Shown: piece by piece, positions 1 through 12,577 of the stretch
Position numbering within the stretch: the first letter of the stretch is position 1
How the letters are laid out: every line of letters starts with the position of its first letter
Assembly: GCF_011745365.1 (NCBI RefSeq)
Contig: NW_024468917.1
Location: forward strand, 1,426,001-1,490,000
Direction: 5' to 3'
Length of the DNA stretch: 64,000 nt
From: Cryphonectria parasitica EP155
Taxonomy: Eukaryota > Ascomycota > Sordariomycetes > Diaporthales > Cryphonectriaceae
Position numbers and translations under genes: made by a program
The notes under the pieces: model-generated
What the model saw: only the letters and a program-made list of their open reading frames with translations
What the model was told of the DNA's origin: nothing
Databases searched by the model: none

Positions 1-300
1 CTTCCATCAAGTTCCTACGACACTTCTGCCAAAGTCTATTTTGATGATCAGACCGTTCGGGTCCATCGAAGTCACCATTGGTCGATAATGCACTCCCCAA
101 AAACTGGTGAAGCTGTCTACATGAGACTGCCAACTGATTTTTTGTAAAACCTGTCCCCACGTAGTTGGGCAATAGAGACAAACGGCGACAGCCATGACTG
201 TTGACTGCCTTGACCAGCCTTCGGCCCCGAGGCTCAATCTGCAACATTTCCAAGCGTGTGGAGATATCGTCAGACAGGCTGCTACTGCTCTACCAACCCT

Positions 301-327
301 GTCGTGTCTGTCGTGTCTGCCGTGTCT
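301..327. repeat. 9-bp tandem repeat, three copies
   Basis: Three consecutive 9-mers of the form G(T/C)CGTGTCT, followed by a decayed fourth copy. Non-coding context. Confidence 0.8.
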
Positions 328-962
328 GCCTTGTTCGTCATCAAGGCCGTAACACGCAACTACCATGCTACTACTGTACGCAATAACAGCCAGGCCTATC
401 GATAATGGTCGATCTTGTTTTTTCTTGGTTCTCGTCCCAGGTTTGTGGCCCCTCCCCCCCTGATGACAGCTCTACGAGAACGGCACCCAATCGCCAGATC
501 ATGGTCATCAAGGGCTTCTTTTGACCTTCGCAACGACGGCAACTCCTCATGCAGGGACCATTGTTGTGTGTCAAGAGGGCCCAAATGCCAGTTGGTTTTG
601 TCCTCCTGTTCGTCACGCAACCAAACGGCCACGTTCGGAGCACTGAGGCAGATGGACTTCGTATCCTCTCGACTGGCATGTAGTGCCTGCATCAGTTAAA
701 AGCTGGGGGGGTGGCGGCAGCACGACCTCGAACAATATGACAAGTCGAATCCGACGAGGTGACATCTTTCGAGAGGAGCCTTTCCGTAACCCCGGCTGAA
801 ACACCATCTGGATGTCAAGTTCCCCACCTGGAACGTACTCCAGCGCACACTACAGCCAGCCAAGCAGTCCTAACCCGCAGTACGATATTACGAGCTCATG
901 CATGCCCACCAAGGCTGCATTGCGTTGCGGGCAGATCTGCATGTGTGTGTGCAGGCGAGCAT

Positions 963-986
963 GGGCGTGGGCGTGGGCGTGGGCGC
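963..986. repeat. GGGCGT hexamer repeat, four copies
   Basis: Four GGGCG(T/C) units in a row, the last ending in C. The G-runs could form a quadruplex. No gene context. Confidence 0.85.
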
Positions 987-2821
987 GCTGCTGGTTCAGT
1001 GGCTGCAATTTGATGATAATGGCTCTCACCGACGCTGGTTCAGCCAGGACGGCACCCACATCCATGGCTGTACACCAACAAAACCTCTTCAGCAGCCCCC
1101 CGCGACCTGGTCAAAACCGTTGCTACCGCGGCCCCTGACCCTGGCACCCTGGATCCCGGGCCCCATCTTTTTGAGGTCCCCTCTCAGGACAACGCTGCCT
1201 TGCGCTGGAGCTACCCACCTTCGAACCAACCAGCCCCCCCTCCATGTCGGCATTCGCTCCCTAGTCGTCTGCCCTTTTCACCATTCTCCTCCATACTTCT
1301 TCTTCTGACGACCTTCAGGCGTCCCACCCCAGCTGCTTCAGATCTTCTGAAACATCAGGCAAAGATTGTCCGGCCAATCGCGTGATAGCACACCTCAGAC
1401 CCTTGACGGTATACCATGTTAGCAAAGTTGACGCCGTACCGTTCAGCACTTCCCGGCTTCAACCCTTTGTTGCGCCTTAGGAAAGTGCACGCCGAAAAAC
1501 CCATGCCACAGAAATTGCGGGCGTGACGGCATGACGGCCGCTATCATTTCCGAGACTTCTTCAGCGGGTCATGTCTGATTACGGCATTATATCTTACCGT
1601 TCCCATGTCCTCGGTGCCAAATGCAACGCTACGAGGCTGCGGGCTCAGCGCGCCTCGAGTCGACCAACCCGGAGAAGTGACTTTTCCGTCCTAGCGCTGC
1701 GATTGTACGGGCGCAAAGCTGCCCCTTGCGAAAAAGAGGATATGCTATAGTACACCATAGCACCACAGCTGTTGCTCTCTCCCTGCACACAACCGTTTAT
1801 GCTATGAACATTTGAAGCACTACGCCACAGTTAGCCGCGTGTTCTGCATCACTGGAGAAGCGTACCGGCCAGCCTCGTAGCATAATCAGCATGCAGCCTG
1901 ACCCGTCGTGCATGGACCGCTGTATAGCATAGCAGCGCAATGCGGATGGAGATACTGTGCAGTAAGCGAGCGCCTTTTCACCGTCACAAATTCTCCGATA
2001 CGGTCTACGACCCGCCGACCATGTCTCTTGAACAAATTTGCCATTCAATCCAGTAGGTTTCCAATGAATCCCGGGCTTCCAGCAACGTACAGGGACCAGA
2101 TTCCGAAGCACAATGATCCAAGACGAATCGGAGAATTTAGCTTGGAACGTATGATGGTACTCGACTGTCCACCCAGAGGCTCGGCAACTATCATGCAGGT
2201 CCTGACAATGAGCCCGTATTCCATACCGTAGGAGCACACAGTACGGGCGCCAGGGCCGTTTTTGAGGGTGGCCACCGCACTGACGCTGCAGTTGATCGAT
2301 ACCTCAATCTGGCCTGTGAGGAAGAACAAGAAAAAAAGCGCCCCACTCACTTGCATTACCATTCCATGGGCTCGTTGTCGGCTTGGCTGCTTCTTCCCTG
2401 CTACTGGCAAGCAGGACATCCGACTCCGCATGCGCCCTTTATTTTTTTTTGTTCTCTTCGGATGTCCACGGGACATGTTACACTGAAGCTCTTTTGGTAC
2501 TCATGGAAAGGTGCTCAATGTGACATCGCATGCCCTTGAAAACCCCTTCAGATCCCAAGGTTACGTGAACAACCTGTTCGATGCAGCCGGCATCGGCCAT
2601 GCCACTGCTGGCATCATTCCCGGGGACTAGCAGAGGTCTGCCGTACAACCCTATGCTGGGCTTTCATCTTGTAGGTTGGCTACCCAGCAAAGGCACGGCA
2701 AGTGAGTTCCGAAAGCCAGATTCTCTCACACACAAGTATAATCAGAATGGACTCTCGGTCGACGCATCCTGCCCTGAACAGCAGTTTCAAGAACGGACCA
2801 GGGTTCGAACAATACATGTTG

Positions 2822-2835
2822 CCCCCCCCCCCCCC
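2822..2835. repeat. Poly(C) tract, 14 bases
   Basis: Uninterrupted run of C. It is one of many long C or G homopolymers in the non-coding DNA of this window. Confidence 0.9.
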
Positions 2836-3349
2836 AACTCCCCTGGGTGCTGCGCCTCAACATGATGTATCTGCCCACGCTGCCCTCGCATGGGGGGCCC
2901 CATCGGCAGAACAGGGGCTCCTCTTTCGCGACGCAGAAAACAACATGTGCTCGATGCGGCCAGGACAACCTCCCCCAGTGTGGATCATTTGAGTTCAGAC
3001 GATCATCTGACGCGGTGGACAACAGAACCAATCTGATGCACAGGGATGTGATTCCAAAACGGCGCCGGCAAGTGGATGCACTAACGTCAGAGAGAACCGA
3101 AGGACGTGTATCACCTACACCCATCCATCCCAGAGCAGCACCATCCACTCCGTCCATCCATCCATGATCGAGAATGAGGGACCATCTCGCCTTGTGAGGT
3201 GCGGGCGCTCAAGCCCCGGCCAAAACCTCCCCAGTGGAGAAGTCTAGACACGTTCTCTAGACGCTTCAGTCAATGCAAAGATGGCGCTTTACTTTGCCTT
3301 GCCGCAATTGGAAAGTTGCCCCCTTCACAATCTCCTCTCGCTCTCCCTC

Positions 3350-3373
3350 TCTCTTCGTCTCTTCGTCTCTTCG
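3350..3373. repeat. TCTCTTCG octamer repeat, three copies
   Basis: Three exact copies of TCTCTTCG inside the pyrimidine-rich region upstream of the ORP1-like gene. Confidence 0.85.
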
Positions 3374-5076
3374 ATTTGTTGTCTTGTTCGTGAAATCTGG
3401 TATTGCTCTTCCATCGCCCCGAGCTGGCCTCCCCCTGCCCTCTTCGATTCACTACACCAGACGCCTTGTCTTGATTCTTCAGGGGTAAGTGGTCCAGGGC
3501 CTTGTCACTTGCGCCTGCGCTCATGAACTAGACTCCCTCATGTTCCCCGGATAACCATATCCTCGTCCTCAGATCGCCTCACAGATCTCCTTCACAGCCA
3601 CGCTACCGAAACCCCTCAATTCATGCATCGTTAGCACTGCTCTTTTTTCCCCCTTCCTTTTTCTTACCTCCTTCTGAATCTCCTGGCGCTATTGTTTGTC
3701 CACGGACCTCCGTCCTCGCTGTATTCTCTGCTACACGGGCCCTCGACTGACCCTTGATCAGAAGTTCCTTCCATTGTGATGCCTCACCAGAGTCATACGT
3801 CCACCATTTAGTCAAGATCCTCACGAACATTACATCCTGGGTTCCTTGATCTTTGACCATCTCTTCTGAACCCGGATCGGCTGTCTTGTCGACCGATTCT
3901 TATCTCGTCCAAGGTTGCTTGTTGTAGTGGCTTTCCATCTGGAGGAGACATCTTTTGGCTCGGCTCCAGACTCGTCATCCCAACTCAGGACTTTCCGTCT
4001 CAAAAACGCACCAGTGCCACTTGCCAGGACAGGAGGTTGATGCTCGTTTCTTTCGGCTCGGTGGAGATCCGATTCAACTGGGACAAGCCACATGTGTGTG
4101 CTCATGACCTGCCATTTTGGATGACCATTTCTTGCTCTCTATAAGTTACTGGGTCAGTGGTGTTTCGGGTGTTTCAATCTACGTCGAGACGGTCAGTGCG
4201 ACTCAAACGTTGGTGCTGTTCTCCGGATTTCGACAACCTTATTTCACGTTGCTCACCCCTGGCCCGAGCTGAGGTACAAAGCATCGAGCGATCCCATCTT
4301 TTATCAGTCGGGTCACTTCGAGCGGGACTCGCCACGTTTTCTTAATTACTCATTCGTGTCATCGGATTAACCCACCGGATTGTCATCACGGTCGTCATCA
4401 TCATCATCATCATCCCAGCCGCCACCTACCTCCACGCCCGGATACACTTCACACAGGGAGGAGAACAACGACGACGACTACATCTCTGCCAGACCCTACC
4501 CTATCGTCACTTCGCTGGCTGCTGGTCAATCTGCGAAACATTCGACCACGGACGACTTGGTCAGCCGCCGGACAAACACTTCCCGACAGATCCCGTGGCC
4601 CTCGATGGGTGTTTAGTGCTTCTTCGATACCGGCCCTCACTCCAAGGACGTTCGAAGTGGGAACGACGACATTATCCTTTGCGGAGATTCTTGTACGACT
4701 TGTCAGTAGACAAGATTGTTTGTTCGCTGATCGGCTGGTGGATCCTCCTCGGTGACCCGATCTTAGGATCAGGTCTTGGTGGTGCGGGGATTTGTTTGTG
4801 GTTTTCTTCATAAGACAGCTGGCTGCTCGAGAAAGCCTCAGGAGGGCTCGCCCCCAAGAATTGCTCCACGAACGCAAAGATTCAGCAAGCAGGACTTGGA
4901 AACAAGTTTGCTGCCTACATTTCCTCCTCACCTGATTAGGTGACTCAAATCAACTAGTGTACTCGAGGTTCGTCACCCCTCTTATTCTTGCTGGTCGAGG
5001 CGTGGACGGTGGTGATTTTAGCGCAAAGTGACATAGGCTCATACTGTCGACAGATATTTGCGAGACGAGCGACCAA

Positions 5077-7983
5077 ATGAACGTCACGTCACTTCTGAAC
5101 TCCTCTGCGGCTGCGCAAGCCGCAGGTGGGAGACTCCCTATCGACCAATCCGGAGATGGCAGTATGGCCATGTATCAGACACAGGAGAGAGCGGGATCAA
5201 TGAGGACGTCCAGTGATTCGCGTTTGCCCAACCGCAACAGAACGCCATGGGATGCCGGCGGCTACTCTCTACCCTTGACGCTGAATGTCAAGAGCGCGCA
5301 GACACCAACAGCATCGCGGCCTTCAGTCAACACTAATTTCGACTCGCTACCGGCCGAGAAGGCTGGTTCGACAAGTCCGAATTCGCCGAAACATAAGTTC
5401 TCCGACAGTCGCAGCAGCCTCTCGTCGTATACAACCATATCCTCCAGCGCATCATGCCATTCTCGATCGCATTCTCGGATCTCCTCCCTGTCAACCGTCA
5501 GTGAGTACCAGCCTCTCAGCACATTTGGCTCAGACTCGACACCCACAGAGAGAAGGACGTCTGTACCGGAATCAGGCATGACCTGCTCTCCTGTGGTGGA
5601 AATAGAGCCCCCTTCTCCTCGAAGGCCGGGCCTGGACGATGTTTCCCCATACATGTCTGATAGCGAGAGTCCGATGACTTCACATCGCGCCAGGTCGCCT
5701 TCAGATGCCATGATGATGATGAGAAACAGAGGACTCACTGGAAGCGCAAGGTACGTGCCGAACAATGCTGACCCATTCTCCATCTTGTACACATTGTGTT
5801 TTCTTCCCTCGACCACTCTTCACGAACCCGAGCCTGTAATGCGAATGTGTCACTGGACTTCCATTGTCAGAGAGTGATAAGGTGTCCGGCAGGGTTATTG
5901 TCTCTATTGTCTTGCCAGCTATCTGCTTTGGCAGTAGATACAATTCCCCACCTGTTGCCACCTCCACTTGGTTACCTTGGAGTTCTGTTGCTGGGGTCAA
6001 GTTTCTGTGTGGTTCTAGAGACGCGTGACTGGATGGCAACGCGTAGTCAGTCCATGGAACTACCACTAGACCTCAGATCACAGTCACCAGCCATCTGCTT
6101 CACTATTACACTGCCTAAGTAGGCTCAACTATTTCAGACCAGCCAGCCTGAACTCTTTCCCACCCACCTCTTTTCCATCCTCAAGAACAAATCAGAATAC
6201 CATCACCACCACTAAGCTTGGGGAGCTCCAGCTGACCAGCTCGATCAACAGTCCAACAGAGTCCAAGAGGAGTACATTCCTCCATCCAGATTCCCCCACA
6301 GGAATCTCTGCAAGAATACACAAGCGGACTGTGTCAGCCCCAGACTTCCCTTCTCTGAGCTCTCTAAACCGACCTCATTACCCATCCTTTGGCCCAATGG
6401 CTGAGCCTACTCCTCCCAAGTCCCCTACCCAGGGCGACAACTCTCAGAATGAGGACAACCTTGCCATTAGCACTGACCAGGCTGCCCAGTCTGAGGCTGC
6501 CCTCGACGCTGAGCCTGAACAGCCCAAGTGTATGTTTGTCCACCCATGCACTACAGGCTCCTCCCTGCGCAAGGCCATTTCACACATCTTTGGCCGCAAC
6601 AAGCTCTGCACCAAGTCGATTCCAGCCCACATCTGGGTCCACTACTGCCGCAAGCACTACCAGAGATCTCGCTATCGCAATGCTACAGACTACGCACTGC
6701 GCCAGGTTGACCTGGTCCTCCTGCAAGTCACAAAGGTTCAGGAGTGGTCTGATGACAATGTCAAGTGCAAGCGACGGGGCGCCGGTGTCCTGAAGCACTG
6801 GACTCTCCAGGCTAGGAAGCGTGAGGCAAAGCGCCTTCAAGACACCGAGTCTCGCAAGCGTCGCTATGCTGAAGAGGAGGACGATGATCCGAGCCTCGGC
6901 AGTGTTGGTACTGCCATCCCCATCTGGCTCCAGCCCCGTCTCAACCAGGACTACGACACTACTCACATGCTCGAGATTGTGGAAGAGATCAAGGTCCACA
7001 TGACCAACGGCGAAATCACCCAGATCCCAGACATCGAGATCCTGCCAGAGATCACCACTGACGGTAATGAGTCCCGCCCCCGGACCACGGTCCGCCGTAG
7101 CAGTAGCGCTGGTGGCCACCGCAAGACCCAGAGCGAGGCCTATCGCACCCCTCCTGCCATGGGCGCCTACAGCAACTCGTCTCGCATCGGCTTGTTTGCC
7201 CAGGACAACAAGCGCATGCGATCTGGACCCTACAGCCTCAGCATGCAGAACCTGCCCCACCGCCCTGTCATGGGCATGTCACAACCGCAGCCTTACTCGT
7301 ACCAGTTCCCGCAGAACAATGCCTTTGCGACCATCGCCGAGAACCAGGCAGACCACAGCTACTGGAACGGTGGCTACAGCAGCAACTCGGTCCTCCCGCA
7401 GCCTGTCCACCAGCGCAGCGGTGCAGTGCCCAACCTGGATCACAACGCTATCCAGGAGCAGCAGCAGTCGCCTTATGCACCCCAGGGTCGCCCTTCCATG
7501 CATGCTAGAAGCATGTCGGAGAATCCTGGTCTGCGCACGAATGAGTACGGCAACACCGAATTCCGCTTCCCTGCCCAGCCCGGCAACGGCTACCAGCAGC
7601 AGCAACAAGATGTGTTCGGCAACCTGAACATGGGCCACGGCCAGGGCCCCCAGGCTTATGGCTATGGGCCCCCCACCCCTCAGGGGTATGGCAACCCTTA
7701 TGGTATGAGCCCTCGTGACGGCCAGGACAACATCTTTGGCTCCTATTACCAGCCCGACTGGACCGGCCCTCGTGGGCAACACTCTCGCGTCCAGAGCACC
7801 CCCGCCGTGCACCAGCAGCACCACCAGCAGCACCACCAGCAGCAGCCAGTCGGCCCTCCCCACATGTCTGCCGTCAATGGCCAGCAGGGTATGCTCCCAT
7901 CCATGAACAACATGGGCCCGCAGCACCAGATGTACCAGGGTGGACAGCAGCACAACGGCTTTCAGGCACCGCGTGTGTTTTAG
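5077..7983 (+). CDS. ORP1-like fungal regulatory protein with Cys/His core
   Basis: Model: exons 5077-5750 and 6138-7983, an 839-residue product. The 387-bp intron has donor GTACGT, acceptor TTTCAG and a CTCAAC branch-like site; the join completes an Arg codon and keeps the frame. The N-terminal ~340 residues are Ser/Pro-rich and disordered. A compact conserved core at about residues 355-435 carries C356, C362, C382, C395 and H398, with a basic HYCRKHYQRSRYRN stretch. An acidic linker and a Gln/His/Pro/Gly-rich tail follow, with a Q/H repeat near the end. From memory the core matches proteins annotated ORP1-like in Pezizomycotina; its biochemical role is not established. The basic core and disordered Q-rich tail suggest a nuclear regulator, which is inference. 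The intron is long for fungi, so an extra small exon inside it is possible. See the finding on coding-like sequence after the stop. Confidence 0.8.
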
Positions 7984-8223
7984 CACAACAACCCGGTTGC
8001 GAAAGCTCTATTCAATGCATTCTTCCGCCAAGAGCTCGAGAGTCGCGGCATCGACATGAACATGCTCGCTCCTGGCGCAAACCTTGGCCATTGTCCCGAT
8101 TGGAACGTCATCCGTCAGGCGATGACGAGCGCTAAGTGTTCAGTCTTTGAACAGCTAAGCGTTCGTGGAAGCAACCACAAAAGCATTGCTGCCGGCTTGG
8201 CCCCGAACTCTCCGTCTTCCTGA
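7984..8223 (+). other. In-frame coding-like extension after the ORP1-like stop codon
   Basis: After the TAG at 7981-7983 the same frame stays open for 79 codons to a TGA at 8221-8223. The predicted peptide has ordinary protein composition, for example FFRQELESRGIDMN and CPDWNVIRQAM, unlike the low-complexity tail before the stop. Three explanations fit: stop readthrough, a missed intron whose acceptor is the TTTTAG ending at 7983, or a recent nonsense change. No strong donor for such an intron was found in the matching phase. It could also be plain 3' UTR that happens to be open. Confidence 0.35.
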
Positions 8224-10454
8224 AGGCTCCTTGATGATGAGGATCCTTGGCAGGAAGCTGAGGGGTCTCGAGCAGGATGATGCTGACATCGGAGGTACTA
8301 TTGTTGAAGTCCTTGGCTGAAGCTGTACGCTCTGGCAGATAGCAGCTCTCACATCACTTTGGGACTTTTCAGAACCCTCCATGTCTAGTATTGCCTCTGT
8401 AGCCCAGTCACAGTGCACTAGCACGAAGGAAAAGGAAGAAGAAGAAAACGGAAAGGTATGAAAATATCACTCATGCAGCACAGGGTCTTGTCTGGTGCTG
8501 ACCTGTGACTTTTTTTTCTACACAGTTGCAGAAATACCCTGGCGTTCAGGATTCGGTAAATGGTGGGCAGAAAAGGAAGAACCAGCTCATTCAAACAGTA
8601 ATGACTCCCCAAATATACCATTGTTCATGGATCTGGGCTGGTTCATTTGGTTTGGTTGGCAGTACATGTTTTTCTTTTTTATGAACAAATTAATTGAGTG
8701 GACAAGGCTGGAGGAGGGGCCAAGGGACGAAAGAGGGACCCCTCTTAATGCCCCACCCCCCCTTCTCTTCTTGAATAGAGTACTTTTCCACTAGAGGCAT
8801 AAAACCCACTCACTAATCAAGGACTTTATTTTTGAAATTTCACTCGGATGGCTGATGTGACTTGTGTTGTATTACATTTTTGGTGATGTTTGGGTAGGTA
8901 GGAGGGGGCCTCTCCACCTGCTAGAGATAGGCAAGAATGAACAAAGTTTGTAGACCCTCTACCACGGGCAGAAGTCATCTGTGTGTATATCCTCAGATCT
9001 ATGCCAGCCAGCCAGCCTAGCGACCCTGACCAACGACCCCTCCTTGCAACTTGAGTAGAAAACGATGCCTTGGCAGAACCGCCCGCCCAAAGTATTACTG
9101 CGGCAAACATGGGTAACAACATGTCATGTCGACTTGGGAGACAGGAGTATTGGAAAGGGACGGGGAGGCACAAAGAAAGACTATGTCAGGTTCCTGACGT
9201 GATTTGACAGTCTACAACACTTGACAACAGAGGCAGAAGGGAAAAGAAGGAAGGAGAGAAAGGAAAAAAAGGGTTAAGAAAGAGAAGAGCGAGAACTCAA
9301 AGGAGATGTCGTCCTAGAAATATCTGCTCGTCCACGTCCTTTGGAACGTTCTCGAGGGAGGCATCGAAAGCATCCTCAGTCCTCTTCTACCCTACGACGA
9401 CGTCGAAATAAACTCTCCCGCTCGGGTCGCACCGCAGTGGAGATTTTGTCTCTGGAGAGGTGGGGCTCAAAAGCCAAAGGGAAGAAAAGAGACAGGCAGT
9501 TCAGGTAATCACCGTCATAGCCAGGGATTCAGCTCCCTTTACTTCTGATGGGCGGCAATGATCTAGGTTCACGGGGGCTTGACGGGCATGCAGAGCCCTT
9601 TGTGGGGGTGGCGGGCTTCGAGGATAGCCTCCTCTGCGGCGCGCTTCAGGTCATCAACGTACACAAGAAGACCACATGCTCCTGGAGCAGCGAGGAGGGG
9701 GACTTGAGACAACTGGTGTGATCCAGCCAGCGCCAGTTCAGGGGACAGAAGGGGGCTCGAGGCGGGGTTTGTAGCAGGGCACTTGCGTTTGTATCGTGGG
9801 GCCGTTTCAGTGGGCGCAAGGAGCCAAAGCCAACTGTGGGCGGGAAAGAAATAGGAGAGAAGAAAGAAGCTCAGGGTCACATGTCGTTGACGTTCGTCGC
9901 GCTGCCCTTGGACGTCCTTACCAATGTGGGGACCCTTCCTCTCCACGGCAAACGACAAGTGACAACAACCTAATCGTAAACATTTGATGAGGAGTGACAT
10001 ATTGCCATCTCGCCAGCGCCGGCTGTGGCTTCATCCGTTACCCTTAGCGTGGTGCTGTGAAAGATAACGACTGGGCTGCTGGGGTCTCGCTGTGCTCCAC
10101 CCTCAAGCGTGTCAGGGGGTGTACGAGATTCGAAACATGGGTTCCCCGACTGAGACAAGTCCCCTCAGTAGACGCTACCCTCCACTTGACGTCAAAGATT
10201 GGGGTCCGTATGCAAATGGTGCCCCCCTAAAGAAAAAGGAAAGGGGAAAAAAAAAAAAAGAAAACCCCTCCAAAGAAGAAAACAAAAAACAAATCATCCC
10301 TCGATAATTGGTCAATCAGGGTATGGATTGGGCTGAGCTGCACATGTGAAATTCGTGGTGATTGCTTGCCTCGATTACTTCCTATGGACGAACAGCCTCG
10401 TACAACAATTGCTGTACACCATTGACCTACCTCGATCGTTTCTTGCGGTTCGCG
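8224..10454. other. Intergenic region without recognisable gene
   Basis: Short overlapping frames only, none with a recognisable domain or splice structure. There is a purine-rich stretch near 9235-9300 and an A-rich run near 10230-10290, just upstream of the P450 gene. Confidence 0.5.
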
Positions 10455-12577
10455 ATGCCATCGACCTCTGCGCTCGTCCTTCTGGGCAGCTTGCTTGCCT
10501 ATGGCGTGTTCTACTACATCCAGGGGCTGCGGTCGAATCTGGCTGCTGCTCGTCGTTCAGGACTTCCATATGTCGTAGTGCGTAAGTAAAAGAGAAAGAG
10601 AGATACACATCTTGATGAGCAAAAGAATGTTTCGTGCTGACACCGGGTTGGTTCTATGTGTAGCTACGTCGCCGTTCAGCTTCCCGTGGCAGTTGACATC
10701 TGGGCTGTGGACACCGCTCATCAAGCTCCTGCCGAGGTCTTGTTGGGAGCAATGGCTCGAGTACGCTGAAATACCCTCTTCTCCAAGCGCGTACGTATAT
10801 GCATGCTGACTGACTTCCTCGTCATCCTTGCAGTATTCTGCAGCCAGACTGGTCATTCCGCTACCTGCGTGGGCCCTGGGACCGCCTTGGTGATACCTTT
10901 CTGGTCGTTTCCCCGCGGGGCATCATCTTGTACACTTGCGACGCGGAGGCTATCTTCCAGGTCACCTCCCGACGTGAGGCTTTCCCTAAGCAGACCGTCA
11001 ACTATGAGTTGCTGGCCATCTTCGGAAGGAACATGATTTCCACCGAGGGCCCGGAGTGGAAGATGCACCGCAAGGGGGTCTCGGCAAGTTTTAACGAGAG
11101 GAATGCCGCCCATATCTTTGTCGAGTCCATCAAGCAGACACAGGGGATGATTGCGTATTGGATGGATAGTACCGCGGATGAGGAGGCACGAGAAGAAAAA
11201 AGAGCGAGCAGCGGTACTATCAATACGTTGGAGCATGACACAATGACGCTCGCGCTGAATATTATTGCGCACGTGGGTTTCGGGCTACGCCTGCTCTGGC
11301 CGGGCCAGAAGATGCCCGCGGATATGGACCAGAGGAGCAAGCAGTACGCCAGCCTGGAGCCGCCAGAAGGGCACTCGATGACCTTTGCGGACTCGCTGGC
11401 CACGGTGCTGGAGAGGATCCTGCTGCTCCTCATCGTGCCTCCTTGGCTTCTCAAGGCTGTCCCCTTCAGCGCGGCGAGATCGGCCGCGAATGCGCGTTGG
11501 AACTACGAAAAATACATGCAGGAGTTTCTGCATAACAAGATCGAGGACGCGCAGCATGAGGAAGACAACTCGGAGGATCGAGGTATGGACATCATGGGAC
11601 AGATGGTTCGCGCGAAATACGGTAAAAAGAGTCAACAGAAGAAGACCGCCAACGGCAAAGGCAGCGAGGGGGGTTCCCCGCTTTCGGACTCGGACATCTT
11701 CGGCAACTCGTTCGTTATTCTCGTCGCCGGACACGAGACCACCGCGAACACGCTGCACTTCACACTTATCGAGCTCGCCAACAACCCAGCTGCGCAACGT
11801 GCCCTGCAGGCGGACGTCGAGCGCTTATTGGGCAAGGACAGCGACCCGCTCAATTGGGAGTATGAGGGAAACATCAACGCGCTGATGGGGAGCAACGTCG
11901 CGGCGTGCATGAACGAGGTCCTCCGACTCACGCCTTCCGTCGTCGATATTCCCAAGGAGCCTAATGGACAAGGCCAGAGCATCGTGCTCGCAGGGCACCG
12001 GCATGTTGTGCCGCGCGGGACGACGATTATACTGAACAGTGTTGGGGCGCAGCGAAATCCGCGGTACTGGCCAACCAAGCCGGGCAAGACTGGAGCCAAG
12101 GACGACCTGGACGAATTCGTGCCCGAGAGGTGGTACCGACCGTCACTGCATACCAAAGCTGAGGCCACGGCGGCACACGACCAGGAAGAGGAGGAGGATT
12201 TTGGTGGTTTCAAGGGTCCTGATACCAGCGCACAGCTGTACCGACCGGTGCGCGGGTCTTTTATCCCCTTTAGCGACGGCGCGAGGTCGTGTCTAGGCCG
12301 ACGAATCGCGCAGGTCGAGATGGTTGCTGCTCTGGCGGTCTTGTTTCAGAGGTACAGCGTTGAGCTGGCCGTGGACGAGTGGGCCTCGGATGAGGAGGTG
12401 GAGAGGATGGGAGACGACGAGAAGAGATCTCTGTACGAGAAGGCGAGGAAGAAATCGCGGGAGACGGTCAGGCAGGCCAGCTCGTTGTTGACGCTGAAGC
12501 TGCATGGGCATTTGAAGGTGCCTGTGAGGCTTGTCAGGAAGGGGGAGGAGAGATTCGTCGGACTGGTGGATACGTAA
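10455..12577 (+). CDS. Cytochrome P450 monooxygenase, membrane-anchored
   Basis: Model: exons 10455-10581, 10664-10791 and 10844-12577, 662 residues. Introns of 82 and 52 bp have CTGAC branch sites. The start gives a hydrophobic anchor (about residues 5-24). Signature motifs are present: the I-helix AGHETT from A380, the ExxR pair E443/R446, a PERW motif, and the heme loop FSDGARSCLG with the thiolate ligand C568. The family activates O2 with electrons from P450 reductase at the ER; the substrate is unknown. The protein is longer than most fungal P450s because of a charged insert before the I-helix (around KKSQQKKTANGKGSEGG), an acidic insert before the heme loop (EEEEDFGG) and a long charged C-terminal stretch. 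The second donor could instead be at 10762, which also keeps the frame and would drop 10 residues. No biosynthetic cluster genes adjoin it. Confidence 0.9.

Larger units (their letters stand above)
1..5076. other. Intergenic region and long 5' leader
   Basis: No convincing gene. Open frames here are short, overlap on both strands and show no recognisable domain or splice structure. The segment holds short tandem repeats (listed separately). From about 3200 onward it is strongly pyrimidine-rich, with CTCTTCG and TCATCATCATC runs, as expected for the promoter and long leader of the regulator starting at 5077. Several ATG-initiated short frames in this leader (for example at 3281) could act as upstream ORFs if transcribed. 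The transcription start cannot be seen from sequence. Confidence 0.5.

Noticed and set aside
2806..2825. GGGTTCGAAC, resembling a tRNA B box
   Set aside because: No matching A box, anticodon arm or acceptor stem on either side.
4380..4616. Ser-rich frame upstream of the ORP1-like gene
   Set aside because: No ATG start, Ser run from a TCA repeat, and no splice route into the 5077 exon was found. Treated as leader.
10834..10843. Alternative P450 exon 3 acceptor at 10833
   Set aside because: With the preferred donor it places a stop in frame within 20 codons. The acceptor at 10843 keeps the frame and gives the expected PDWSF family sequence.
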